Shown: one piece after another, positions 1 through 7,318 of the stretch
Position numbering within the stretch: the first letter of the stretch is position 1
How the letters are laid out: each line of letters starts with the position of its first letter
Assembly: GCA_964519015.1 (NCBI GenBank)
Contig: CAZFHZ010000092.1
Location: 1-13,015 of the forward strand
Reading direction: 5' to 3'
Length of the DNA stretch: 13,015 nucleotides
Origin: CAZFHZ01 sp964519015
GTDB lineage: Bacteria; Blakebacterota; Blakebacteria; Blakebacterales; CAYUVJ01
The notes under the pieces: model-generated
The model's database searches: none
Told to the model about the DNA's origin: nothing
What the model saw: the letters and a program-made list of their open reading frames with translations, nothing else
Made by a program: the position numbers and the translations under genes

Positions 1-2394
1 ATGCATCGATCCGATCGGCATAGGACGACCTCCGGGTCACCGCGTATGGGCGGCAGGATAGCCGTCCTGCTGCTCTTGCTGGTAGCTACCTCCAGCCCGG
101 CACCGGCCTTCGGGCAGGGCACGGGAAGTATTCCGCGGGTCACCATCGCCAGTGTGCAGGTGGAGGGCGTCAACCGGTTCGATGTGGCGCTGGTGCGCCA
201 GTCGAGCGGGCTCCGGGAGGGGGACAGTTACTCCCTGACCGAGTTCCAGGACCATGTCTCCCGTGCCGTGAAGCAGCTCTGGAACCTTGGACTCTTCTCC
301 GATGTGCAGATCGAGGGGATCCAGGATTCCCCCAGCGACCTCGAGATCGACCTCATCATCCAGGTGACCGAGCTTCCCCGCCTGGCCACCATCACCTTCA
401 AGGGGAACGACAAATTCAGCCGTAGAAAGCTCCTCGACGCCAGCCGCCTGCGGGAAGGGGGCACCGCCGGGGCCGCGACGGTGGCTACGGCGGTCGATCG
501 CATCCGTCAGGAGTACGAGAAGGACGGTTACCTCCAGGTCACTCTGGAGCCGGAACTCGTGCCCATGGAGGATGACTCGAGCCGGGTCAACCTGATCGTA
601 ATGGTGGCCGAGGGGGCCAAGGTCGGTATCCGGTCGATCCGGATCGTGGGGAACCAGGCCCTGAGCGACCGGCAGGTGCGCCGGGCAATGGAGACCGATA
701 CCGGTCTCTGGATCTTCAGCCGGGGAGATTACGACCGCCAGCAACTGCTGGATGACCGGGAACGGATCGCCGAGCGCTACCGCGAGGCGGGATTCCTGGA
801 CGCCCGGGTGGTCTCCGACAGTCTCGCCTACGACCGGAAGCGGAAGAACATCACCCTCTTCGTGACGGTGGAGGAAGGGGAGCCGTACACCCTGCGCAGC
901 CTGACCTGGGAGGGGGTCACCCTCTTCGACGACGAGAAAGTGCGCGAAGTGATCGTCGCCCAGACCGGGGAGCGGTATGACGAGGTCCGGGTGGGGGAGT
1001 CGCAGGCCGGGCTCCAGTCCCTCTACTATGAAGAAGGTTACGTCTACGCCAACGTCGTTCCCAGGCCCAGTTACGACGGGCGCGAGATGGACGTCGTGCT
1101 GAGCGTCTACGAAGGGGAACCGGCCAACGTCGCCCATATCTTCATCTCCGGAAACTCGAAGACCAAGGACCACGTCATCCGGCGCGAGGTCCTGCTCAAG
1201 CCGGGGGAACGATTCAGCCGGAGCCGGTTCGAGCGATCGCTGCGCGAGGTCATGGCCCTCAACTTCTTCGCCAACGTCGAGCTCGACCCGCCCCCCCAGC
1301 CGACGGACAGCGGGGACCTCGACGTGAGTATCAAGGTCACCGAGAAGCCGACCGGCCAGGCCATGATGGGCGCGGGCTACAGCGAGCGGGACGGGCTGAT
1401 CGGCAACCTCGGTCTCTCCCTCCCCAACCTCTTCGGGAACGGCCAGCAGCTCGACTTCACCTGGGATTTCGGAAGGGTCCGCCGCACCATCCAGTTCGGC
1501 TTCACCGAACCTTGGCTCTTCAACACCCCGACGCTGGTGGGTGCCAACGTCTACAACAGCGAGTACTACTGGACGACGTTCTACAAGCAGAAGCGGAGGG
1601 GCGCGAGCCTGACCGTCGGCCGGCGCCTGAGGTGGCCGGACGACTACTTCCGGACCACGGTCTCCTACCGGCTCGAGGACATTTATTTCTTCAGTTTCGC
1701 CCAGAACTATAATCCGAGCTTCACCTACGACCTGCGGCAGTACGACTGGCCGCTGCGTAACTCCTCCTTCTCCTGGTCGCTGACACGGGATTCACGCGAC
1801 CGGCCCGAGTTCTCGACCCTCGGCTCGATCAACAGCCTGCGGATAGAGGTTGCGGGCGGCCCGCTGGGGGGGGATGAGCAGTATCTGAGATGGGACCTAT
1901 CGCAGTCGTTTTTCTTCCCGACCTGGAAGAGCCTGGTCCTCAACCTGCGGATGCGGGCCGGGCTGGTCGAGGGGTACTCGGGCTGGGGACGGGAGGGTTT
2001 CGTCCCCTTCAACGAGAAGTACCTGCCGGGCGGGACTTCGTACGACGGTCAGATCCGCGGCTATGACAACCGCCGGGTCGGGCCCCTCGACGTCAACAAC
2101 CTGGAGGTGGGGGGGCAGTCGCTGCTGATCTTCACGCTCGAGTATCTCTTCCCCCTGGCCCCGGCCCAGTCGCTCTACGGGCTGGTCTTCGCGGACGCCG
2201 GGAACGCCTGGCTCAACCTTGCCGATACCGATCCCTTCAACCTGCGCCGATCGATCGGTTTCGGCGTCCGGATGTACACCCCTATGCTGGGGCTCATCGG
2301 CTTTGACTTCGGTTACGGTTTCGACCACTTTGACAACGGCCGTCGGAGAGGTCGCTGGGTACCTCATTTCCAGTTTGGGACGCAGTTCTTCTAG
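1..2394 (+). CDS. bamA: Outer membrane protein assembly factor BamA (Omp85 family)
   Basis: Central component of the BAM machine, which folds and inserts beta-barrel proteins into the outer membrane. The 797-residue protein starts with a signal peptide: a hydrophobic core at about residues 20-30 and a likely cleavage site after Ala-Phe-Gly at 36-38. Five POTRA repeats follow, at roughly 45-125, 128-211, 212-297, 298-376 and 377-455. Residues from about 456 to the end form the 16-strand barrel, ending in an aromatic Phe-Phe. The conserved loop-6 motif appears as Ile-Arg-Gly-Tyr at 685-688, with Arg686 matching the invariant Arg of the E. coli VRGF motif. Length and architecture are normal for BamA. 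The window opens exactly on the ATG, so its ribosome site is not visible. Met16 (base 46) would give a more typical signal peptide and is a reasonable alternative start. skp follows 93 bases downstream. TamA is unlikely, since it has three POTRA domains. Confidence 0.97.
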   Translation: MHRSDRHRTTSGSPRMGGRIAVLLLLLVATSSPAPAFGQGTGSIPRVTIASVQVEGVNRFDVALVRQSSGLREGDSYSLTEFQDHVSRAVKQLWNLGLFSDVQIEGIQDSPSDLEIDLIIQVTELPRLATITFKGNDKFSRRKLLDASRLREGGTAGAATVATAVDRIRQEYEKDGYLQVTLEPELVPMEDDSSRVNLIVMVAEGAKVGIRSIRIVGNQALSDRQVRRAMETDTGLWIFSRGDYDRQQLLDDRERIAERYREAGFLDARVVSDSLAYDRKRKNITLFVTVEEGEPYTLRSLTWEGVTLFDDEKVREVIVAQTGERYDEVRVGESQAGLQSLYYEEGYVYANVVPRPSYDGREMDVVLSVYEGEPANVAHIFISGNSKTKDHVIRREVLLKPGERFSRSRFERSLREVMALNFFANVELDPPPQPTDSGDLDVSIKVTEKPTGQAMMGAGYSERDGLIGNLGLSLPNLFGNGQQLDFTWDFGRVRRTIQFGFTEPWLFNTPTLVGANVYNSEYYWTTFYKQKRRGASLTVGRRLRWPDDYFRTTVSYRLEDIYFFSFAQNYNPSFTYDLRQYDWPLRNSSFSWSLTRDSRDRPEFSTLGSINSLRIEVAGGPLGGDEQYLRWDLSQSFFFPTWKSLVLNLRMRAGLVEGYSGWGREGFVPFNEKYLPGGTSYDGQIRGYDNRRVGPLDVNNLEVGGQSLLIFTLEYLFPLAPAQSLYGLVFADAGNAWLNLADTDPFNLRRSIGFGVRMYTPMLGLIGFDFGYGFDHFDNGRRRGRWVPHFQFGTQFF

Positions 2395-2487
2395 GTTAAT
2401 CTCGGGCCGTACGCCGTCCGCGAGGGAGGCTCCCGTGGACCGGGGGCCATCGGCGGGCGTACACCCGTATCAAGGAGGAGGAGGGCG
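2395..2487 (+). other. bamA-skp intercistronic region with a nested inverted repeat
   Basis: This is the only non-coding gap of any length in the window. An outer 7-bp stem can form between GTACGCC (2409-2415) and GGCGTAC (2456-2462). Inside it, 2417-2439 can fold as a 5-bp stem (TCCGC with GTGGA, one G-U pair), a 2-base bulge and a 4-bp stem (GGGA with TCCC) closed by a 3-base loop. The structure ends about ten bases before the skp Shine-Dalgarno sequence. No U-tract follows, so it is not an intrinsic terminator. No convincing -35/-10 pair is visible. In G+C-rich DNA such pairing can arise by chance, so the hairpin is a prediction only. Confidence 0.3.
2472..2485 (+). promoter_or_regulatory. 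Strong, purine-rich ribosome binding site of skp
   Basis: AAGGAGG at 2472-2478 runs into a further GGAG repeat, giving a long anti-16S-complementary purine stretch ending two bases before the ATG at 2488. It is the strongest Shine-Dalgarno sequence in the window. It fits a gene that must initiate independently, because skp is separated from bamA rather than overlapping it. Confidence 0.75.
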
Positions 2488-3033
2488 ATGCGCAAGTCCC
2501 TGACCGCCGGAGCCTTCGGTGGTTTCCTGTTCGCGGCCCTCGCTGGAGCCGCCCTGCTGCCCCAGCAGCAGATGGGGCCCAAGTTCGGATACATCGATTC
2601 GCAGGCCGTGATCGCCGCCTACCCGGGCACCGCCGAGGCCAGAGCCACCTTCGACGCTGAGAACCAGGCGTGGCAACGCCAGGCGACCAGCATGGAACAG
2701 CAGGTGAACGCGCTCCAGCAGCAACTCGAGCGCCAGAGCATGGCCATGAGCGAGGAACGGCGCTCCCAGCTGACGGTGGATCTGCAGAAGAAGGCGCTGG
2801 AGTACCAGAACTTCCTTCAGGAGAAGTGGGGCCAGAACGGCCAAGCCTACCTGCGCAACCAGGAACTCATGCAGCCGATCATCGATACCGTGAACGCACT
2901 GCTCGAGGTGGTCGGCAAGGAACAGGGCTACGACCTCATCCTGGACGCCGCTTCGGGCAGCTTGGTCTATGCCGACCCCAAGTACGACCTGACCCCGATG
3001 ATCATCGATCGCCTGGGGAAGCAGCACCCGTAG
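2488..3033 (+). CDS. skp: Skp/OmpH family periplasmic chaperone
   Basis: Periplasmic holdase expected to bind unfolded outer membrane proteins and deliver them to BamA. The 181-residue product has an N-terminal signal sequence: basic Arg2-Lys3 followed by a hydrophobic Ala/Gly/Leu/Phe stretch to about residue 24. The mature N-terminus contains Lys-Phe-Gly-Tyr-Ile-Asp (32-37), the first beta-strand typical of OmpH proteins. Residues about 50-130 are rich in Gln, Glu, Ala and Leu with heptad-like spacing, matching the long helical tentacles of Skp. A C-terminal beta segment contains Tyr-Asp-Leu-Ile-Leu-Asp and the family-typical Asp-Leu-Thr. Family members diverge strongly in sequence, so the call rests on the signal peptide, helical core, length and position directly after bamA and before lpxD, the classic bamA-skp-lpxD order. 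The start is fixed by the strong upstream ribosome site. Confidence 0.88.
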   Translation: MRKSLTAGAFGGFLFAALAGAALLPQQQMGPKFGYIDSQAVIAAYPGTAEARATFDAENQAWQRQATSMEQQVNALQQQLERQSMAMSEERRSQLTVDLQKKALEYQNFLQEKWGQNGQAYLRNQELMQPIIDTVNALLEVVGKEQGYDLILDAASGSLVYADPKYDLTPMIIDRLGKQHP

Positions 3034-3052
3034 CCGGGGGGACCGCCGAGCG

Positions 3053-4096
3053 ATGCGCGCGAGCGATCTGGCCCGGCTCCTCGACGGGAGCCTGGAAGGG
3101 GATGACCTCGAACTCACCGGAGCCGCTCCGCTGGAGCAGGCCGGTCCCGGAGAGCTCTCCTTCCTGAGGGAATCCCGTCAGGCCGGACAGCTCAAAGGGT
3201 GCCGGGCGGGCGTCGTACTCGTCCCCACGGACCTCCCCCGAGAGGCGGCCGCCGGGACCCCCGTGATCCGGGTGGCTTCCCCCTACGCCGCACTGCGCCG
3301 TGTCCTGGAACTCTTCTATCCGGTCGAACCCACCTCCCCGGGGATCCATCCCTCGGCGGTCGTGGCGCCCGACGCCCGGCTGGACGAGGGCGTCTCGATC
3401 GGTCCGCTTGCGGTCATCGAAGCCGGGGTCCGGATCGGCGCCGGGAGCGTCCTCGGAGCCGGAGTCTTCGTCGGCCGGGAGAGTGAGCTGGGCCGGGAGT
3501 GCCGGGTCCACCCTGGGGTGGTGGTCTACGCCGGTACCCTGATCGGCGCACGGGTGGAGATCCTGGCCAACGCGGTCATCGGCAGTGACGGCTTCGGACA
3601 CAGCCGGGAGGAGGGGGTCTACCACAAACTCCCTCACGTGGGTCGGGTGGTCCTCGAAGACGACGTGCTGGTGGGGGCCGGTACGACCATCGACCGCGCC
3701 ACGCTGGGCGAGACCCGCATCCTGGCCGGCACCAAGCTGGACAACCTCATCATGGTGGCTCATAACTGTCGGATCGGACCGCATTCGGCGGTCGCCGCCC
3801 AGGCGGGATTCGCCGGCTCCACCGTCGTCGGCGAGGGGGTGCAGATTGGTGGACAGTCTGGCTTCGGCGGCCACCTCACGGTCGGGGACGGGGCGGTGGT
3901 GGGAGCCCAGTCGGGGGTCATCGGGGATGTCGCGCCGGGTGCCTATGTCTGGGGCCTCCCGGCCCGGCCCCATCGGGAAACGCTGGAGGCGATGGCGGGT
4001 CTGGCCCGTCTGCCGGAGCTGCGGCGGAGGGTGAAGGAGCTGGAGGAGCGCCTCGAGGCGCTGGAGCGTGAACTGCAGAGAGGGGAAACGGCATGA
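3053..4096 (+). CDS. lpxD: UDP-3-O-acylglucosamine N-acyltransferase LpxD
   Basis: Transfers a 3-hydroxyacyl chain from ACP to the 2-amino group of UDP-3-O-acyl-glucosamine, the third step of lipid A synthesis, in the cytoplasm. The 347-residue protein has the LpxD N-terminal uridine-binding domain (about 1-95, containing Gly-Glu-Leu-Ser-Phe-Leu at 33-38). A left-handed beta-helix of hexapeptide repeats follows from about 98 to 300. His237, in the Val-Ala-His-Asn-Cys motif, corresponds to catalytic His239 of the E. coli enzyme. The C-terminus (about 315-343) is a charged Leu/Glu/Arg helix, likely coiled coil, like the C-terminal helical extension of the family. The ATG lies 19 bases after skp, with only a G-rich weak ribosome site. 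The stop overlaps the lpxC start as ATGA. LpxA lacks the N-terminal domain, so the two are not confused. Confidence 0.96.
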   Translation: MRASDLARLLDGSLEGDDLELTGAAPLEQAGPGELSFLRESRQAGQLKGCRAGVVLVPTDLPREAAAGTPVIRVASPYAALRRVLELFYPVEPTSPGIHPSAVVAPDARLDEGVSIGPLAVIEAGVRIGAGSVLGAGVFVGRESELGRECRVHPGVVVYAGTLIGARVEILANAVIGSDGFGHSREEGVYHKLPHVGRVVLEDDVLVGAGTTIDRATLGETRILAGTKLDNLIMVAHNCRIGPHSAVAAQAGFAGSTVVGEGVQIGGQSGFGGHLTVGDGAVVGAQSGVIGDVAPGAYVWGLPARPHRETLEAMAGLARLPELRRRVKELEERLEALERELQRGETA

Positions 4097-5517
4097 CATC
4101 GCAGGCCCTTCAGGCCACCGTCGCTCGACCGATCACCTACAAGGGAATCGGTCTGCATACCGGGGAGCAGAGCAGCGTCACGTTCCGCCCGGCCCCCCCC
4201 GACACCGGGGTGGTGTTCATCCGGTCCGACCTGGAGAACAAGCCCGAGATCAAAGCCGACATCGACCATGTCATCGACATCGACCGGGGCACCACCATCG
4301 GGACCGATGGCGCCCGGGTCCACACGGTCGAACACGTGCTGGCAGCGCTCACCGGACTGGGCATCGACAACGTCTACGTGGAGCTGGATGGTCCCGAACC
4401 CCCGGTGGGGGACGGGTCGGCCATGCCCTTCGTGGAGGTGCTCCAGGAGGTGGGTCGGAAGGAGCAGGAAGCCCCCCGTCGTTTCCTGGTCGTGGAAGAG
4501 ACCATCACCTACAGCGAACCGGAGCGGGGGGTGGACCTGGTCATCCTCCCCTCCGACCGCTTCCGCATCACCTTCATGGTCGATTACAAGAACCCGGCGC
4601 TGGGCACCCAGTACACGAGCATGTACGGGCTGGAGGAAGAGTTCGTCAGTGAGTTCGCCAATGCCCGCACCTTCTGCTTTCTGAGCGAGGTGGAGGACCT
4701 GATGGAACGGGGGCTTATCAAGGGGGGGCGGATCGAGAACGCAGTCGTGATCATCGACCACGCCGTCACCGACGAGAAGTTCCGGGAACTGCAGGAGCGC
4801 TTCGGACTCCCCGCCGATGCCCCGCGCCAGCCGGGGGAGGTCATCGTGGGGGGTGGGTACCGGTGGCCCAACGAGCCGGTCCGGCACAAGACCCTCGACC
4901 TGATCGGCGACTTCGCCCTGCTCGGCATGCCCCTCAAGGCCCACGTGCTCGCCGCGCGCAGCGGGCATGCCGCCAACGTGGAGGTGGTCCGGAAGCTCCG
5001 CAAGTATCAGGAGCGGAAGGAGATCGAGTCGAAGTACCAGGTGGGGAAGGCGACCAAGGGTGTCCTCGACATCCAGGCCATCAAGCGCATCATGCCTCAC
5101 CGTTACCCCTTCCTGCTGGTGGACCGGGTCATCGATCTGGTCCCGCGGGAACGGGTGGTGGGCATCAAGAACGTCACCATGAACGAGGAGTTCTTCCAGG
5201 GTCACTTCCCGGGCCAGCCGGTCATGCCCGGGGTGCTCATCGTCGAGGCCATGGCCCAGGTGGGGGGTATCCTGCTGCTCAACACGCTCGAGAACCCGGA
5301 GGATGTCCTGGTCTTCTTCATGGCTATCGACGGGGTCCGCTTCCGCAAGCCGGTGGTTCCGGGTGACCAGCTACGCCTCGAAGCGGAGATGTTGAGACTG
5401 AAGGGGAAGACCTGCAAGCTCCTCGGCCGGGCCTATGTGGACGGTCAGCTGGTGGCCGAAGGAGAGTTCATGGCTTCGATCCAGGAGCGGGCCCGCGGCC
5501 CGGAGGGGGCGGCTTGA
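4093..5517 (+). CDS. lpxC-fabZ: Bifunctional LpxC deacetylase / FabZ 3-hydroxyacyl-ACP dehydratase
   Basis: A natural fusion of two enzymes in 474 residues. Residues 1 to about 305 are LpxC, the zinc-dependent UDP-3-O-acyl-GlcNAc deacetylase that commits flux to lipid A. By motif alignment to Aquifex LpxC, the zinc ligands are His81, His265 and Asp269, with Glu80 and His292 as catalytic acid/base residues and Lys266 and Asp273 also kept. A short charged linker (about 300-322) leads to FabZ (about 323-467). That domain has the His-Arg-Tyr-Pro-Phe-Leu-Leu-Val-Asp-Arg motif at 336-345, the hot-dog catalytic His371 in Gly-His-Phe-Pro-Gly, and Glu385 in Glu-Ala-Met-Ala-Gln. Both active sites look intact. 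The ATG overlaps the lpxD stop (ATGA) and follows AGAGGGG seven bases upstream. Such fusions are known in Bacteroidota, Chlorobiota and some related phyla. Confidence 0.97.
   Translation: MTSQALQATVARPITYKGIGLHTGEQSSVTFRPAPPDTGVVFIRSDLENKPEIKADIDHVIDIDRGTTIGTDGARVHTVEHVLAALTGLGIDNVYVELDGPEPPVGDGSAMPFVEVLQEVGRKEQEAPRRFLVVEETITYSEPERGVDLVILPSDRFRITFMVDYKNPALGTQYTSMYGLEEEFVSEFANARTFCFLSEVEDLMERGLIKGGRIENAVVIIDHAVTDEKFRELQERFGLPADAPRQPGEVIVGGGYRWPNEPVRHKTLDLIGDFALLGMPLKAHVLAARSGHAANVEVVRKLRKYQERKEIESKYQVGKATKGVLDIQAIKRIMPHRYPFLLVDRVIDLVPRERVVGIKNVTMNEEFFQGHFPGQPVMPGVLIVEAMAQVGGILLLNTLENPEDVLVFFMAIDGVRFRKPVVPGDQLRLEAEMLRLKGKTCKLLGRAYVDGQLVAEGEFMASIQERARGPEGAA
5502..5506 (+). promoter_or_regulatory. 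Ribosome binding site that selects the TTG start of lpxA
   Basis: GGAGG lies seven bases before TTG 5514, an ideal spacing, and inside the end of the lpxC-fabZ coding region. It supports the TTGA overlap start over the in-frame GTG at 5529, which would begin at the conserved Arg-Ile-His-Pro-Thr segment and lies too far downstream of this site. Confidence 0.7.
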
Positions 5518-6299
5518 GCGGTCCCGGGGTGCGTATCCATCCCACCGCGATCGTGGACCCGGGTGCCCGGCTCGGCACCGGGGTGGAGATCGGAGCGTAC
5601 ACCATCGTCGAAGGGGATACCGAGCTGGGGGACGGCGTGCGGCTCGGGCCGCACGTCCACATCGCCTCCGGGGCCCGGCTGGCTGAGGAGGTCAAGGTCT
5701 TCAGCGGGGCGGTCGTCGGCTCGATCCCCCAGGACCTGAAGTTCGCCGGGGAAGTGACTACGCTCGAGATCGGCCCCCGCACGGTGGTGCGTGAGTTCTG
5801 CGACCTCAACCGCGGCACCCACCACCGCGGCCGGACGGTCATCGGGGCCGACTGCCTGCTGATGGCCTACGTGCACACCGCCCATGACTGCATCGTGGGC
5901 GACCACTGCATCCTGGCCAACGTGGTCCAGCTGGGGGGGCATGTGGTCCTGGGGGAGTGGGTGATCATCGGCGGCAGCACCCCCGTCCACCAGTTCTGCC
6001 GGATCGGCGACCATGCCATGGTGGGAGGGGGGTACCGGGTGGTACAGGACGTGCCTCCTTATATGCTCGCCGCCGGGGAGCCGCTCCGGCCTTACGGACT
6101 CAACTCTATCGGACTGCGACGGCGGGGCTTCACCGCCGGGACCCTGTCGACCCTCAAGAAGGCCTACCGGCTGCTCTACCGTTCCGGCCTCAACCTCAGC
6201 CAGGCGGTGGCCCGCATCCGAGAGGAACTGCCCGACATTCCCGAGATCGTCAACCTGCTCACCTTCATCGAATCCTCGGAGCGGGGGCTGGCGGGGTGA
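5514..6299 (+). CDS. lpxA: Acyl-ACP--UDP-GlcNAc O-acyltransferase LpxA (TTG start)
   Basis: Catalyses the first step of lipid A synthesis, moving a 3-hydroxyacyl group from ACP to the 3 position of UDP-GlcNAc (or to a 3-amino group if the substrate is UDP-GlcNAc3N). The 261-residue length is typical. Residues 6 to about 185 are hexapeptide repeats of a left-handed beta-helix, and a helical C-terminal domain follows. Pro-Gln-Asp-Leu-Lys-Phe at 72-77 matches the E. coli nucleotide-sugar site (Gln73, Asp74). His121 and His124 match His122 and catalytic His125. The acyl-chain ruler position of E. coli Gly173 is Gly172 here. The start is a TTG overlapping the lpxC-fabZ stop. GTG 5529 would shorten the protein by five residues without harming the fold. 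The 3' end overlaps the dehydrogenase start. Confidence 0.96.
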   Translation: MSGPGVRIHPTAIVDPGARLGTGVEIGAYTIVEGDTELGDGVRLGPHVHIASGARLAEEVKVFSGAVVGSIPQDLKFAGEVTTLEIGPRTVVREFCDLNRGTHHRGRTVIGADCLLMAYVHTAHDCIVGDHCILANVVQLGGHVVLGEWVIIGGSTPVHQFCRIGDHAMVGGGYRVVQDVPPYMLAAGEPLRPYGLNSIGLRRRGFTAGTLSTLKKAYRLLYRSGLNLSQAVARIREELPDIPEIVNLLTFIESSERGLAG

Positions 6300-7318
6300 G
6301 TGGGACGATGCGACCGCCACAGCCGCTGAAGGTCGGGCTGATCGGCGTGGGACATCTGGGTACCTACCACCTGAACAAGTACCGCGACCATCCCCTGGTC
6401 GCCACCATCCTCGTCCACGACATCGATCGCGAACGGGCCCGGCAGAGGGCGGAGGCCGGCCCGGTCGGGGGACGCCCGGTCCGCGTGGTCGACGATGCGG
6501 CGGAGGTGCTCGCGGAGTGTGAGGCCGTTTCGGTGGCCGTCCCCACCTCCGGTCATCACGAGGTAGTGCTCCAGGCTCTTGCAGCGGGCTGTCATGTCCT
6601 GGTCGAGAAACCGATCGCCTCGACCGCCGCCCAGGCCGACGAACTGGTCACGGCCGCACGCCGGGCGGGGGCCCTCCTGCAGGTCGGCCATGTGGAGCGG
6701 TTCAACCCGGCCCTGCAGGGGCTCGAAGCGGAAGGAGTGAGGCCCGGGTTCATCGAGGCCCACCGGCTGGCCACGTACAACCCGCGCGGCCGGGACGTCT
6801 CGGTGGTGCACGACCTGATGGTGCACGACCTCGACCTGGTCCTGCACCTGGTGGGAGAGCGACCCGCCGACATGCAGGCCGCCGGAGTGGCCGTGATCGG
6901 TCCCACGGTGGACATCGCCAACGTCCGGTTGCGTTTTCCCGGTGGTTGCGTCGCCAACCTCACGGCCAGCCGGGTCTCGCTCAGCCCGATGCGCAAACTG
7001 CGCATCTTCCAGAAGGACGCCTACCTCTCGCTCGACCTCCAGGCGGGCCGTCGCGAGATCGTGCGTCTGCGCGACGGGACGGGAGCGTGGGGGGAGGGGG
7101 AGCGCACCGTCATGCAGATGGCCGACCGGCAGGTGACGCTCAACACCTTCCAGGGGAGCCGCGATGCACTGGCGGTCGAGATCGACGCTTTCCTGCGCGC
7201 GGTCACCGCCCGGCGGGAGGGAAGGGAAGAGGACCTGCCGAGGGGAGTGAGTGGAGAGCAGGCGGCCGCAGCCCTGGCTCTGGCCGAGTCGATCGCGGCG
7301 GCGGTCTCCTCCCCGTGA
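6296..7318 (+). CDS. Gfo/Idh/MocA family oxidoreductase, GnnA-like, in the lipid A cluster
   Basis: An NAD(P)-dependent sugar dehydrogenase of 340 residues. It has an N-terminal Rossmann fold with Gly-Val-Gly-His-Leu-Gly at 17-22, the family motif Glu-Lys-Pro at 104-106, and Gly-His-Val-Glu-Arg-Phe-Asn at 131-137. A catalytic-type His-Asp-Leu-Met-Val-His-Asp stretch at 172-178 includes Asp173 and His177. The second half is the usual alpha/beta substrate domain. Lying between lpxA and lpxB, it resembles GnnA of Acidithiobacillus ferrooxidans, which oxidises the 3-OH of UDP-GlcNAc before transamination by GnnB to UDP-GlcNAc3N. No GnnB-type aminotransferase is adjacent, so substrate and role are inferred. 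The GTG start overlaps the lpxA stop (GTGA). ATG 6308, preceded by GGTGAG and giving 336 residues, is a credible alternative. Other 3-dehydrogenases such as WbpB/WlbA belong to the same family and cannot be excluded. Confidence 0.9.
   Translation: MSGTMRPPQPLKVGLIGVGHLGTYHLNKYRDHPLVATILVHDIDRERARQRAEAGPVGGRPVRVVDDAAEVLAECEAVSVAVPTSGHHEVVLQALAAGCHVLVEKPIASTAAQADELVTAARRAGALLQVGHVERFNPALQGLEAEGVRPGFIEAHRLATYNPRGRDVSVVHDLMVHDLDLVLHLVGERPADMQAAGVAVIGPTVDIANVRLRFPGGCVANLTASRVSLSPMRKLRIFQKDAYLSLDLQAGRREIVRLRDGTGAWGEGERTVMQMADRQVTLNTFQGSRDALAVEIDAFLRAVTARREGREEDLPRGVSGEQAAAALALAESIAAAVSSP

Noticed and set aside
2417..2439. Intrinsic terminator after bamA
   Set aside because: The hairpin is short and bulged and is followed by G+C-rich sequence with no T-tract.
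2440..2487. Possible promoter for skp, with a TATCAA-like element near 2468
   Set aside because: No matching -35 hexamer or sigma-E type motif is found at proper spacing, and the element abuts the Shine-Dalgarno sequence.
4193..4200. Run of eight C in lpxC, and a run of eight G at 1866-1873 in bamA, as possible phase-variation tracts
   Set aside because: Both lie in essential genes whose reading frames are intact, and such runs are expected at this base composition. Read-level length variation would be needed to revive the idea.
6308..7318. Dehydrogenase starting at ATG 6308
   Set aside because: Not excluded: GGTGAG lies seven bases before it. GTG 6296 was preferred because it gives the same 4-base overlap as the seven other junctions.
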